Below are positions 8,568 to 18,855 of a stretch of DNA of 64,000 bases, in pieces (position 1 is the first letter of the stretch; each line of letters begins with the position of its first letter). A model generated the notes under the pieces. It worked only from the letters and a program-made list of their open reading frames with translations, did no database searches and was not told the DNA's origin. Where the stretch lies: assembly GCA_016194635.1 (NCBI GenBank), contig JACQBC010000014.1:17609-81608 (forward strand). The letters run 5' to 3'. Made by a program: the position numbers and the translations under genes. The DNA comes from Gammaproteobacteria bacterium (GTDB taxonomy: Bacteria; Pseudomonadota; Gammaproteobacteria; UBA6429; Thiohalophilaceae).

Positions 8568-9374
8568 ATGAAATCCGACAATCCATATCAACCACCTGCG
8601 GCGACCGTTGCCGACTTCAATCAACCTATCGACGGGGTGTGGCAATTTACCGATCCAAAACACCTACCGGCGGGCCGCGGCTGGTTTTGGATCAGAGAGG
8701 GTTTCCGTCTGTTTGCCAAGAGTCCGTGGATCTGGATCGCTAATATGATTATCTTCTTTATCATTACGATCATCGTTGCCATGATCCCCTTCGTCTCCAT
8801 CGTCAATAATATCCTGCAACCCATTTTTACGGGGGGGTTAATGCGCGGCGCCCAGAGCCTGGATCAGGAAGGCCGATACGAGGTGAACCACCTGTTCGCC
8901 GGCTTCCGTGAAAGAGGTAGCCCGCTGGCCATCCTGGGGGCGATGCAATTGGGAATTATCATCCTGTATTTTATTGTAATCGCCATCGTGGTGATGATTT
9001 TAATCGGCACCTCGGGTTTACTCGCGCAAACCGGGGGGACATTCGATCCGCGTAGCATTATAACCAGCCCGGCACTTTTTGCCCTGATCCCGGTGGTTTT
9101 CATTTCTTTGCTATTACTCGGCATGGCATTCTGGCTCGCCCCGCAGCTGATTATGCTGCACAATCTTGACCCCTTTGCAGCGATCAAGATGAGTTTTATC
9201 GGTAGCTGGCGCAACATCGTACCGATGATTGTTTTTAGCCTTCTGGCGATGCTGGTTACCCTGGTCGTGGTGGTGCCCACGATCGGTCTTGGGTTCTTCG
9301 TGATGTGGCCGGTGATGATCGCTGCGACCTATGTGGCGTGGAAAGACATCTTCACCAACGCCTATCCTGATTAA
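8568..9374 (+). CDS. BPSS1780/YciC-like multi-pass membrane protein
   Basis: A 268-aa integral membrane protein. The N-terminus (NPYQPPAA) and the following GRGWFWIREGFRLFAKSPWIW are typical of the BPSS1780 family, a group of uncharacterised inner-membrane proteins related to YciC. About five or six membrane segments are visible (near residues 60-85, 125-150, 165-190, 215-240 and the C-terminus). The conserved GGLMRGAQ segment sits after the first helix pair. It is monocistronic, with a minus-strand lipoprotein gene converging on its 3' end. Function is not established for the family, and nothing in the neighbourhood suggests one. Confidence 0.85.
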   Translation: MKSDNPYQPPAATVADFNQPIDGVWQFTDPKHLPAGRGWFWIREGFRLFAKSPWIWIANMIIFFIITIIVAMIPFVSIVNNILQPIFTGGLMRGAQSLDQEGRYEVNHLFAGFRERGSPLAILGAMQLGIIILYFIVIAIVVMILIGTSGLLAQTGGTFDPRSIITSPALFALIPVVFISLLLLGMAFWLAPQLIMLHNLDPFAAIKMSFIGSWRNIVPMIVFSLLAMLVTLVVVVPTIGLGFFVMWPVMIAATYVAWKDIFTNAYPD

Positions 9375-9459
9375 TCACACTCGTTCAGCGGTTGGCCACC
9401 ACCCGCGGATTCAGTTCAGCCCTGAATCCGCCGGTCTTGGCCGTACCGTGGCATTATTA

Positions 9460-10347
9460 CTACAGCGGTACAAGATACGATGTGAGTACCCCGTTGATCG
9501 TGATAGCCACTTGGTAGTGGCTGCCAACCACCGTAATTACAGCGCTGTCGCCGTTCGCGGCGGTGATGGTGATCGTGCCAGAGAGCGGTTTGCCGGTGGT
9601 ATTATCGACTACCCAGTTGCTATACACACACTCAATCCAGCCGGCGCTGGCGTAATCAATATGGACCGTGCCGGAGGTGGTGGATTGCGAACCGTTGACA
9701 CTCACCACCGGTTGCCCCACTACTGTGACGCCATCGACATTGAAGGCCGATGTGATGATGTTGTTATTCAAATCAAAAGAACCGGTGTAGTTGTAAGGAC
9801 CATTGGTCAGGTTTGCGCTGGTGCTGGTGAAATTGCTGGTGGTCAGATTGAAGGCGTAATTGGTCGCGTCGATATAACGCGTGAAGGTGATGTTGATCGA
9901 GCCGTTGAGGCGGGTACCGGCTACAAACGCACAATCCGTAAAGACGATCGTAACGCTGTCGCCCGCGCTCAGCGTCGTTGTGTTATTGACCATGAAGGTG
10001 AAGTTCATGGTACCGCCGTTGACACCGCAGGAAACAGAATTGCCCGCCGTCGTCGCGCCAACGGCGGTGGTTTTCGCGGTGATCATGGGACCGCCGAGTA
10101 AATTGGCTAGCGGCACGGTACCAAGTTTGTCGGCGCTGAGCACGGCCTTGAGACCGGTGGTGCTGATTTTAGTCAGGTTGGTTGCAACGGTTGGCGAATT
10201 CGTGATCGTTGCGGTGGGTGTGCCGCTGGCCGGTGGCGCCGGAGGGCTCGTAGGACCACTGCTGTTGCCACTGCTACCGCCGCCGCCACAAGCACTCAAC
10301 ACAAGAACCGCACCCAATATCCATGTTGTTATGTAACGCATGTTCAT
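9460..10347 (-). CDS. Hypothetical lipoprotein with Gly/Ser linker
   Basis: A 295-aa protein with a lipoprotein signal (LGAVLVLSAC, Cys20). A flexible GGGGSSGNSSGPTSPPAPP linker follows, then a Thr/Asn/Ser-rich, beta-strand-like domain to the C-terminus. The mature domain has few charges and a paired-cysteine pattern (SCGVNGG near residue 107, a Cys near 139, and WIECVYSNW near 240). This is typical of surface-exposed beta-rich lipoproteins. I recognise no catalytic motif or named family. It is monocistronic and converges with the BPSS1780 gene. The 230 bp upstream to pbpC show no other gene. Confidence 0.75.
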   Translation of the reverse strand: MNMRYITTWILGAVLVLSACGGGGSSGNSSGPTSPPAPPASGTPTATITNSPTVATNLTKISTTGLKAVLSADKLGTVPLANLLGGPMITAKTTAVGATTAGNSVSCGVNGGTMNFTFMVNNTTTLSAGDSVTIVFTDCAFVAGTRLNGSINITFTRYIDATNYAFNLTTSNFTSTSANLTNGPYNYTGSFDLNNNIITSAFNVDGVTVVGQPVVSVNGSQSTTSGTVHIDYASAGWIECVYSNWVVDNTTGKPLSGTITITAANGDSAVITVVGSHYQVAITINGVLTSYLVPL

Positions 10348-10579
10348 ACTCCTAAATGATGGTGAATGTACTGGAGAAACAACCTGCCCCGTAGCAGCTT
10401 GCCAGAATGTTTCATACTACCCCATACTTAGCCATACCAAGGCACAGCGTCAAGCCATAGCGCATAGCCTAATTGCCAGGTACATCACAGATCGAACCGG
10501 CGGCCCGGGTCCTTGGATAACATGAAATGAGGCTTAACCCGCCCGTTGGAGTTAAAACGCCCAGGCACGGGCCGAGTTA

Positions 10580-12988
10580 TTATTTCCCCAGTACCTCGAA
10601 ACGCCGTTGCAAGCGATTGCCGTGATCGTCCACCAAGGTTAATACATGTTGTCCAGGCTGGATATCGAGCGCCTGTTGGTGATAGGTCTGGGTTTTCCCC
10701 AGGTAGTGATCATCGAGGTGCCAGTATAAAACCGCATCGGGGCGTGCGTGCACCGCCTCAAATACGGTTTTGCTTTTTTGCGCGCCGAGGTCGATGGGGA
10801 TATACAAACGCGTGTTGGGCAGGGGGTATAACACATCGATCGGCCCCTGCGTGTCTTGTTGCGCCATCTGCGCGCGGCAGTCGGGCCGAAACGGCGGTAA
10901 GGGCCGATACTCCGGATGACTGCGTTGATAATAAAACGCCTCGGCCTCGGGTAATACAAACCAGTCTTTATGTTGCATGCGACTGACTTGTTCGCAATCA
11001 CTGCTAACCTGCCAGCGGCCGCTGCGATCTAAATGCACTTTTTGGAAATGCGTGGAGCTGCGATCGAACTGGCTTTGCTTGGGGATCCAGACCTCTTGCG
11101 TCTCACAGCCTTCAACGGCCAGGTAACCGTCGGCTTTACAGATCCGCACCGGTTTCATCAACTCCAGCGGTTTGGTAAACCACTGCGGTGTAGGATCGAG
11201 TTGATTAAAAACATTAAACAACAGCGGCGCAGCCACTTGCACCCCGGTCATGTCCGGTCGGCCTTCGCCGCTGGCATTGCCCGCCCACACCGCGATGGTG
11301 TAATGCGGATCGCTGCCGATCGCCCAGGCGTCGCGCATGCCGACGCTGGTACCGGTCTTCCACGCCAGCTTGCGGCTACTGGCGAACTCTTCCCAATAAT
11401 TTTCCTGCCCTGGACGGGACACTTCTACCAAGGCATTCAAGGTGGTCCAGGCTGCCGCCGCGCCGATCTCCGCAAGCCGTTGGGTTTGGTTCGACTGCGA
11501 GCGCAATATTTTGAGTTGGCCGTAATACAACAGTTGTTGTGGTTGGGTTTGCTTGGCCAGATAGGCTAGATTGGTATACATACCGGCCATGTCCCATAAC
11601 GTGCCTTCCGCCCCGCCGAGGATCAACGATAAGCCGTAACCCTCGGCGCGCCGATGCAAGGTGCTCATACCGGCGTTGCGCAGAAATTCATAGAAACGAT
11701 CCACGCCGTATTGGCGCAACATACGCACCGCCGGTACATTGAGCGAACGCGCCAAGGCACTTTGCGCGCTGACCGCGCCGCGGTAATGGCGATCGAAATT
11801 CTCCGGCATGTAACCGGCGTACTGCGTGGGTAAATCCGGGATCAGGGTGGTGGGTAAGATCTCGCCGCGCTGGATCATCGTCGCGAATAACAATGGTTTG
11901 AGAATACTGCCGGTACTGCGCGGCCGCTGCACGATGTCCACCGCGTAGCCATAGTCATTATTCGCTTGATACGCGCTGTTACCGACATAGGCCAATACTT
12001 CAAAATTGGTATTATCGACCACCATCAGCGCCAGATTGTGGATCTGTTGCAATGCCAAGACGGCGGCATGCGCCTGCGCCTGGGTTTCGACTTTTTCCTG
12101 CAGCTGGCGATCCAGCGTGGTCAGAAAACGGTGTTGCTCGGGATATTCACTTGTTAAGCTGTCCAACAAATGCGGGGCAATCCGCGGCAACGGTTGTGGC
12201 GCCAGCGGCAAGGGTTCGAGCAGGGCCAAACGTAAATCCACCGCCGTGAGTTGGCCGTTGGCGTGTAAACGTTGTAACAAGGCATTGCGTTTTTGCAGCA
12301 GACGATCGCGTCCGCGGCCGGGATGGATCAAGGCGGGGTTATTCGGCAATACCGCCAAGGTCGCGGCTTCGGCCCAGCTCAATTGTTCCGGACCGCGGCC
12401 GAAATAACGCCACGCCGCGGCCTGCAGGCCAACCACATTGCCGCCGAACGGCGCGTGATCCGCATACAGCGCCAACACCTCGGATTTAGGCAACGACAGT
12501 TCCAACCGCAGCGCCAGGATGATCTCGCGCAGTTTCTCCACAAGCGTGCGCGGTGGATTTTGCCGCGCCAGCCGGATCACTTGCATTGTCAGCGTGCTAC
12601 CGCCGCTCACCACGCGCCGTTGTTTGAGATTCAAATACAGGGCACGCGCCAAGGCCAACGGATCAAAGCCCGGATGCGAGTTGAAACGCTTGTCTTCAAA
12701 CCCAATGATGGCTTGCGAAAATTTTGCCGGTACGCCGCCCGCGGCTGGAAAACGCCATTGCCCGTCCGCGGCGATGTGCGCGGCGAGCAGATCACCATCG
12801 CGCGCCAGCAATACACTGGAGACCGGGTCGTTAAACAACGGTGCGGGTAGGCAGCGCCAGAAGGCGCCGCCTACCCACAATAGCCCTACCAACCACCAAA
12901 CGCGACGTTGCCGCCAAAGTAATTTAAGGCTTGCCTTGTTTAACCACGTCGACCCACTGACCCTTGCTGCGCGCATGAATCGTTGCAT
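10580..12988 (-). CDS. pbpC: Penicillin-binding protein 1C (transglycosylase/transpeptidase)
   Basis: A class A penicillin-binding protein of about 802 aa that polymerises and cross-links peptidoglycan in the periplasm. In order it has a membrane anchor (WWLVGLLWVGGAFW), a GT51 transglycosylase domain (IGFEDKRFNSHPGFDP, GGSTLTMQ), the transpeptidase domain with the SxxK motif (GSILKP) and KTG (AWKTGTSVGM), and a PBP1C C-terminal domain ending RRFEVLGK. I chose the ATG at 12988 because GAGGCG lies 9 bp upstream; an in-frame ATG at 13045 would give a longer form, and one at 12976 a shorter form. Any of these overlaps the 3' end of yfhM, so the two genes are translationally linked. The pbpC-yfhM pairing is widespread, and the two proteins are thought to cooperate in repairing and guarding a breached envelope. 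Confidence 0.94.
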   Translation of the reverse strand: MQRFMRAARVSGSTWLNKASLKLLWRQRRVWWLVGLLWVGGAFWRCLPAPLFNDPVSSVLLARDGDLLAAHIAADGQWRFPAAGGVPAKFSQAIIGFEDKRFNSHPGFDPLALARALYLNLKQRRVVSGGSTLTMQVIRLARQNPPRTLVEKLREIILALRLELSLPKSEVLALYADHAPFGGNVVGLQAAAWRYFGRGPEQLSWAEAATLAVLPNNPALIHPGRGRDRLLQKRNALLQRLHANGQLTAVDLRLALLEPLPLAPQPLPRIAPHLLDSLTSEYPEQHRFLTTLDRQLQEKVETQAQAHAAVLALQQIHNLALMVVDNTNFEVLAYVGNSAYQANNDYGYAVDIVQRPRSTGSILKPLLFATMIQRGEILPTTLIPDLPTQYAGYMPENFDRHYRGAVSAQSALARSLNVPAVRMLRQYGVDRFYEFLRNAGMSTLHRRAEGYGLSLILGGAEGTLWDMAGMYTNLAYLAKQTQPQQLLYYGQLKILRSQSNQTQRLAEIGAAAAWTTLNALVEVSRPGQENYWEEFASSRKLAWKTGTSVGMRDAWAIGSDPHYTIAVWAGNASGEGRPDMTGVQVAAPLLFNVFNQLDPTPQWFTKPLELMKPVRICKADGYLAVEGCETQEVWIPKQSQFDRSSTHFQKVHLDRSGRWQVSSDCEQVSRMQHKDWFVLPEAEAFYYQRSHPEYRPLPPFRPDCRAQMAQQDTQGPIDVLYPLPNTRLYIPIDLGAQKSKTVFEAVHARPDAVLYWHLDDHYLGKTQTYHQQALDIQPGQHVLTLVDDHGNRLQRRFEVLGK

Positions 12989-15900
12989 CGTACATCGCCT
13001 CGACCGCAATTCCCGGTGCATAGTAGTGACCCAGGTAGGATGCATTGAGTAATACCTGGAATTCTTTTTCCTCGCCGCGATTCAAACGAAAATAGGTGTA
13101 GATCCGATCATCGCGAATATCTTGGAAATCAAAATTCTTCACCTGCGTGATCTTGTTGGCCTCACTCTCCGCCAACCGCGCGTTATGGATCTGCCAGCCC
13201 GAGGGCACTACCTGGGTCAACGCCAGGTTGGTAAGCCAGCGATCGTTGTGATTGCGGATCTTGAGATGTGCGATCAGATCCGTGCCCTGCGCCAATTTAC
13301 TGATGTCCACCGGCTTACCTTTGACATCGGTGTAATTCACCGTCAGCGTCAGGCCCTTGCTGCTCTCGGTTTCCGTACCGGACTTGGGCACACCGCTGAC
13401 GCTGATCGTCACATATAGATTGCGCTGTGACGGGTTGCCGAGCGTGAGCTGTTCACCCTTAAGCGGGAAGTCTGCCAGTGCCTGGGAATACATCGGCGTG
13501 TCCAGCGTAATCTTTTCCTGCGGTTTGTTGCCGCGCGTATGGGTGAAGGTCATGCCGCCGCTCACGCCGTCTTTACCGACAAAACGCGCCATCGCCATCA
13601 GACTGAACGACACCTCCTGGGTACTCAGCCAACGATCCGCCGACAATTGCTTGGCGATATCATCGGCAAATTCCTTGGCTTCATCCCAGTTACCCTGTAA
13701 CGCCAGGCTGTCGAGCAGGATTGCTTTATCGCGCAAACGCGAACCGTAACTCCAACCTTCATAACTGTACTCGGGGATCTCGTATTTATCCCCTCGCACC
13801 AGTTCCTTCGCCACATCGGGCAAACCCGCCATGTGATAGGCCGCGGCCAACTGCCAACGCGCGGCAGAACTTAAGTTTTTGCTTTCGCGCAGGCGATTCA
13901 TCGCGCCCAACTCGGCCTTGCCCGCCAGCGCCAAGGTATATAAACGATAGGATTGATCCAGCTCGTTATACTCGGTACGCACCACCCAATTGTTGGCGAG
14001 GTTGCGCTGATGGTTGATCCAGGCCGTGAGCATTTCCGGCGGCACGTGGTAACCCTGCTTGCTGGCTTCTACCAGGAAGTGCCCGGCATAACTCGAACCC
14101 CAGCGATCATACTCGCCGTACCCCGGCCAATAGGTGAAACCGCCCCCGGACAACTGGAAGCCGCGTAACTTGGCGATAGCAATGGCGACGTGATCCTGGA
14201 TCTGGGCTTTTTGCTGATCGGTGAGCTTGATCAGTTTGGGCAGATAAATTTGCGGGAAGATCGACGAGGTGGTTTGCTCAATACAGCCGTGCGGATACTG
14301 AATCAAATATTGCAGACGGCCATCGAGGTTCATCGGCGGTACGGTCGATACTTCCAGATTGACACGGTTGGTACCGGCCAATCCATGCGGAATGATCTCG
14401 CTACGCCAGGTATCGCCCGGTGCCAGTGCCTTACTAAGGTAGCGTGTCGACGGCGTGTTCGGCGTGCGCACCTCGAGATAAACCTCCTCGTGGGTTTGGT
14501 GTTCACCGCTGCGGGCGGTGAATTTCACGTAACCCTTACCGAGGGTTTCCTTCACCTTGAGTTTGAGAAAGCCGATCTGTTCTTCTTGTCCTTTGAATTG
14601 CACACGCGTGCTCTTCTCGCCCACCACCTCGAACAATTCGTTGGTTTCAATGGTCAGCGTGGCTTCCTTGATGGCCTTGTCCATGGCAAACAACGACACC
14701 GGCACCAGCATATCTTCACCGGGTCCGATGACCCGTGGCAAGGTGGCGAGCATGCTTAAGGGCTGGCGCACCGGCACGGATTTATCAGCCGAACCGTAAG
14801 CGCCGTGTTTACCGGCCACCACCATCACCCGTACCGAACCGATGTATTGCGGTAATCTGACCGTGTGTTTTTTGTGTTCACCCTTGGCCAGTTCAAACGC
14901 ACCGAGGAATTTCACCACCGGTGGAAAACGTTTTTTCTCCCGCGCCTTATCGTTTTGTTCAGCTTCCGCGTCACCCCCCAGCGCCAGCAGACGTTCAAGT
15001 TCACCACCGTAGGCCCCCGCGACATCATCGAACAGATCCCAGGTGGTCACCCCGAGGGCTTCTTTTTTATAAAAATAGTCATGCAATTGCGGCGTTTTGT
15101 AATTGGTCAAGGCCAGCAAGCCGTCATCCACCAGCGCCAACGTATAGGTCATGGCACGGCCTTGGCTTTCACTGACTTCGATGTTGACATCGGTGTCCGG
15201 CCGCCACTCGTCCGCGACCTTTAGTTTAGGCGCGAGCTTGGTCGTGGGGTCATCCACCAATAACGGAATCACGCCGTACATGCGGATCGGCCGATCATTA
15301 TCGCGTTGCGCGTGGGGTTGGATCAAAGAGACCGCCACGTAGGCATTGGGCGTCATCTCGGCGGTCACGGCGACTTCAAAACGGGTGTTGTCCTTGCTTA
15401 AATTCACCCAGCGTTTGGATAATAGCCGTGAACCGGTTTCAACACTCACCAGCGCGCGGCCCTGGGTGGTCTTGGGCAATTGGATCTTGGCGGTTTCACC
15501 CACACTGTAGCGCGGCTTGTCGGCGCTAAAACTCAACATGTTGGCGCCTTCGCTGTCTTGCGCATGACTGCGTCCCATCCAGTAGGGATAATCGGCGTAG
15601 AACACCTGGCCGCTGCAATGTTTGCCCTGGGTATCGCAGACACGCAGAAAATACCGTCCCCAGTTATTCTCGCCGCTGAGTTTAAATTTCCAACTGCCGT
15701 GACCGTCTTTGGTCTTGAGCGTGGCTTGACTCACCGGCGTGTTGTACAACGCACTGGTGAATTGCGCGGATTCATCACCGGAGCGATCCCACCACCAGCG
15801 CCAATCCATGCGATGCAGGGTAATCTGCACCTCATCCAGTGCCACCGGTTCGCCTTTGGCGTCGACCGAGGCGATATCGACGTTGTAATCGGTATCCAAG

Positions 15901-18527
15901 TAATACGAACCGTAATAGCCCTCGGTCTTGGGTAACTTGATACCGACATAGTGGCTGTAGGGATGATACGGTAATAGCGTATTGTTGATGCTAAAGGCAC
16001 CGCCTTCTTCAAACACGCGGCTATTGAACTCGGCTTGTAATAGACCCGCGGGTTCGCTTTCACTTGGCAAGTTCGCTTCAAATTCCGCTATACCTTTGTC
16101 ATTCAGGTGGCCCTCGAAAATCACTTGCCGATCACTGTGAAACTTGCGTGACGGGTCGTCGAAGTTATAGTCGGCGAATTTACTAAAACGGGTACGCACG
16201 CTATTAAGTTTCACGGCCACATCGGTACGCAAATTCGCCGCGATCGCGCCGTGCAACCATTGGCTGGAGAGTTTTACCTTGACCGGCATCTCCTCGGCGT
16301 ACAACTCCTGTCCGCCAAAATCCAGATCGACCTTAAGTCGGTTGGGCATGACGGTTTCAATTTTGATCGACTGGGTAAAGCTGGCGCCGCCCAACAGCGC
16401 CTTCGCCGTCCAGTTACCGGTGATGGCTTTATCCGCGGTACGGAACTTAAAGGTATAAAAATCTCCGACCGGTTTGCTGTTGGTAAGCCGTTGCAACATC
16501 TGATTCTTGGGGTTGTACAACTCCATGGTGACCGGATGATTGGCCGGCAGGGTAGCACCCTTATCTTCCAGCACGAAGGTTAGATAGATATCATCGCCCG
16601 GACGCCATACGCCGCGTTCACCGTAGATATAGCCTTTAATGCCGTTGCTGAGTTTCTCCCCGCCCGCATCGAAGTGACTGAGCGGCAAACCGTTACCGGC
16701 GTTAACCTTGAGATAGCCGATCTGTTTGGCTTTTTTCGCGATCAAATAAAATGGCCGGCTCTTGGAGGTGAGTATCGCCATGCCCTTGTTATCGGTTTCA
16801 CCTTTGCTGATCGGCTGGTTCTGAAAATTCAGCGCCGTCAATTCCACCCCGGCGAGCGGCTCGGCGTTATCTAAACGGGTGGCAATGACATGCAGCTGAT
16901 CATCATCACCCGCCTTGGCGATCAGGCCGATATTAGAGGCCATGAAGTTGCGCGACTCGAGCACCCCGCTGGCAAAACGGAAATACGCGTCCTTGCAGGG
17001 ATTATCCCGGTCGCGCAATTGCGCTTCATAGCGGCTGGTATTTTCACCGTCGTAGTCTTCGGACTCGGCGTTATAACCATCTTCTGACTCGGCGCTTTCT
17101 TCCCCGCTAGTCGGCTCGTAACTATACAGATCTTCGTTATTTTTCGGTGGGTCTTCTTTTTTTATGGGAACCCCTTTATCTTGCTTGCTGCAAACATAGG
17201 TAGAATTACTGCGATTGATCGACAAAGTTAATTGAAATAAGCCCCCGGGATATTTGCGCAATAATTCCGAGGCGTCCAGGGCATAACGGTTCCATTGATC
17301 GGTTAAAACATTGTCCAGTTTGATTGTCTTACGCCACAAGAACCGCCCGACACGTTGCATATCACTGTTGCCGCTGAGATTATTGGCCTGTAGAAATTGA
17401 CCGATATTGTTTTCATACACTCGGAAGGCCGTCACCTGCACCGCATTCACGTTAACGGCTTCGATTGGAATCGACAAAAACTGATTTTCCGGGAGGACCA
17501 CACCCTTACCGGCGAACCGCACTTGGGGTTTTTGACTGGCGAACGTCACCTGGCGAACCTGGCGTTCTTTTAATTCCATTTTATGGATGCTGCGCACGCT
17601 GGGTTCGATAGTCACGGTGGCCTCACCGCTAAAACCCTTGTCGGTATAGATCCGCACCACACTGCCCTCGGTTTTGAGGGTCACCTTTTGATCGGACACC
17701 TGGATCAAGCCTTTGAGATTTTGTTGTGCATCGAGCGCTTCGGAAAACGCCAGTTCGATATAACTGTGATCCTGTTGCAAGGCGCGCACATCCACCAGTT
17801 TAAAATCACCCAACGCCGGGATATCCACCGGGTATTTACCCTCGGACTCCACGTTGATCGCGCGGCCATTCCATGTAAGCAGCAATTGCGCGGCCTGCGC
17901 CCCGCGGCTGATATCGCTGATCATGAATTTGTGGTGTTTACTATCAGACTCGTGCTGCCATTGCAGAGCCAAGGTCTTACCTTGGTAATCGGCCCGCAGT
18001 ACTTTCTCCACCTCCCCCTCGGCGGCGGTATCGGCCGTGACCAGCACACCGCGCAAGGTCATACCGGCCTGTTCCACGGCGGGCGCGCTCAACCCATCAA
18101 TGCGCACTTCCAGCTGCTGTTTAATGACCGCGACATCAAATTCGTAAAAGCCCAGTTCCTTGGGTATGTCTTTGAGACGATCCCCGTACACCCGGACGCG
18201 GTATTTCTGTCCGGATTTGAGCGGCTTGGTCGGCGTTAGCTCAATCTCACGCTTGCCGATATAACTAACCTCGCCATCCACCGCCGGGGTTACCTCCAAG
18301 ACCGCACTCGCGTCTTTGCCTACCTGATCATCGTTGACGATATCGTTGACAAACCGCACCCGGATTTTGTCTTCGCGGGATAACTGTTCCGCAGAGTGCA
18401 TGTTGATGTACTCACTCCATTGAGGGTTTTGATGCGGCAGGGGAGGTAATTCTTCGATCCGATTACAACCGGCCAAGACCAGCAGTCCCATAACGAGATA
18501 AATAACTATCCATGGCAGATTGCGCAC
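12924..18527 (-). CDS. yfhM: Bacterial alpha-2-macroglobulin (ECAM/YfhM type), lipoprotein
   Basis: An 1867-aa periplasmic protease trap anchored by a lipobox (LVLAGC, Cys21). The thioester motif GCIEQ is intact at about residue 1415, so it belongs to the covalent (YfhM) rather than the non-thioester (YfaS) type. MG-type beta domains fill the N-terminal two-thirds; the alpha/alpha-toroid domain with repeated WPGYGEYDRWG-like turns follows the thioester. It is about 200 residues longer than E. coli YfhM. Part of the excess is an acidic, Ser/Glu/Tyr-rich insert near residues 440-505, bracketed by two cysteines. Translation starts at GTG, preceded by AAGGGGG. It is the first gene of the operon with pbpC. 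Confidence 0.95.
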   Translation of the reverse strand: MRNLPWIVIYLVMGLLVLAGCNRIEELPPLPHQNPQWSEYINMHSAEQLSREDKIRVRFVNDIVNDDQVGKDASAVLEVTPAVDGEVSYIGKREIELTPTKPLKSGQKYRVRVYGDRLKDIPKELGFYEFDVAVIKQQLEVRIDGLSAPAVEQAGMTLRGVLVTADTAAEGEVEKVLRADYQGKTLALQWQHESDSKHHKFMISDISRGAQAAQLLLTWNGRAINVESEGKYPVDIPALGDFKLVDVRALQQDHSYIELAFSEALDAQQNLKGLIQVSDQKVTLKTEGSVVRIYTDKGFSGEATVTIEPSVRSIHKMELKERQVRQVTFASQKPQVRFAGKGVVLPENQFLSIPIEAVNVNAVQVTAFRVYENNIGQFLQANNLSGNSDMQRVGRFLWRKTIKLDNVLTDQWNRYALDASELLRKYPGGLFQLTLSINRSNSTYVCSKQDKGVPIKKEDPPKNNEDLYSYEPTSGEESAESEDGYNAESEDYDGENTSRYEAQLRDRDNPCKDAYFRFASGVLESRNFMASNIGLIAKAGDDDQLHVIATRLDNAEPLAGVELTALNFQNQPISKGETDNKGMAILTSKSRPFYLIAKKAKQIGYLKVNAGNGLPLSHFDAGGEKLSNGIKGYIYGERGVWRPGDDIYLTFVLEDKGATLPANHPVTMELYNPKNQMLQRLTNSKPVGDFYTFKFRTADKAITGNWTAKALLGGASFTQSIKIETVMPNRLKVDLDFGGQELYAEEMPVKVKLSSQWLHGAIAANLRTDVAVKLNSVRTRFSKFADYNFDDPSRKFHSDRQVIFEGHLNDKGIAEFEANLPSESEPAGLLQAEFNSRVFEEGGAFSINNTLLPYHPYSHYVGIKLPKTEGYYGSYYLDTDYNVDIASVDAKGEPVALDEVQITLHRMDWRWWWDRSGDESAQFTSALYNTPVSQATLKTKDGHGSWKFKLSGENNWGRYFLRVCDTQGKHCSGQVFYADYPYWMGRSHAQDSEGANMLSFSADKPRYSVGETAKIQLPKTTQGRALVSVETGSRLLSKRWVNLSKDNTRFEVAVTAEMTPNAYVAVSLIQPHAQRDNDRPIRMYGVIPLLVDDPTTKLAPKLKVADEWRPDTDVNIEVSESQGRAMTYTLALVDDGLLALTNYKTPQLHDYFYKKEALGVTTWDLFDDVAGAYGGELERLLALGGDAEAEQNDKAREKKRFPPVVKFLGAFELAKGEHKKHTVRLPQYIGSVRVMVVAGKHGAYGSADKSVPVRQPLSMLATLPRVIGPGEDMLVPVSLFAMDKAIKEATLTIETNELFEVVGEKSTRVQFKGQEEQIGFLKLKVKETLGKGYVKFTARSGEHQTHEEVYLEVRTPNTPSTRYLSKALAPGDTWRSEIIPHGLAGTNRVNLEVSTVPPMNLDGRLQYLIQYPHGCIEQTTSSIFPQIYLPKLIKLTDQQKAQIQDHVAIAIAKLRGFQLSGGGFTYWPGYGEYDRWGSSYAGHFLVEASKQGYHVPPEMLTAWINHQRNLANNWVVRTEYNELDQSYRLYTLALAGKAELGAMNRLRESKNLSSAARWQLAAAYHMAGLPDVAKELVRGDKYEIPEYSYEGWSYGSRLRDKAILLDSLALQGNWDEAKEFADDIAKQLSADRWLSTQEVSFSLMAMARFVGKDGVSGGMTFTHTRGNKPQEKITLDTPMYSQALADFPLKGEQLTLGNPSQRNLYVTISVSGVPKSGTETESSKGLTLTVNYTDVKGKPVDISKLAQGTDLIAHLKIRNHNDRWLTNLALTQVVPSGWQIHNARLAESEANKITQVKNFDFQDIRDDRIYTYFRLNRGEEKEFQVLLNASYLGHYYAPGIAVEAMYDATIHARSKGQWVDVVKQGKP

Positions 18528-18855
18528 GATGACATCCCCCTTTAAGGTGTTGGCAAATGAATCACAGTTATAGCTTAAGTTTATGGATAATTTTATATCA
18601 TCTACACTTACTTTGGTTCAAATTCTGACGTATTATGCAATTTCCCTTGCGGTATTAGCGGCTACCGTTCACATTAAAAGTATCTTGCTGATCGCCCAGT
18701 CCCGATTCAAAGCAAACAAAGTAAACTAGGCATCTAGTACAAATGTAACAAAAATTATCCGCTATTTCCGACCAGCAGCGCATTGAACCTTTGCGCCGGT
18801 GTCCAGGTCGTAGTGACTGTTCATTGATCCCTGTTAACAAGCAGAAAGAGGCAAT
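18528..18855. other. 328-bp AT-rich divergent promoter region
   Basis: This lies between the divergent yfhM and DsbG-like genes. It is markedly AT-rich compared with the genes on both sides, as expected for promoters. I see no RNA gene; a GGTTCAAATTC string near 18615 resembles a tRNA T-loop but has no matching stems. No terminator is expected here, and no operator can be supported. Confidence 0.4.

Noticed and set aside
18605..18640. String resembling a tRNA T-loop (GGTTCAAATTC)
   Set aside because: The flanking bases do not form a T-stem, and no acceptor, D or anticodon stems are present.
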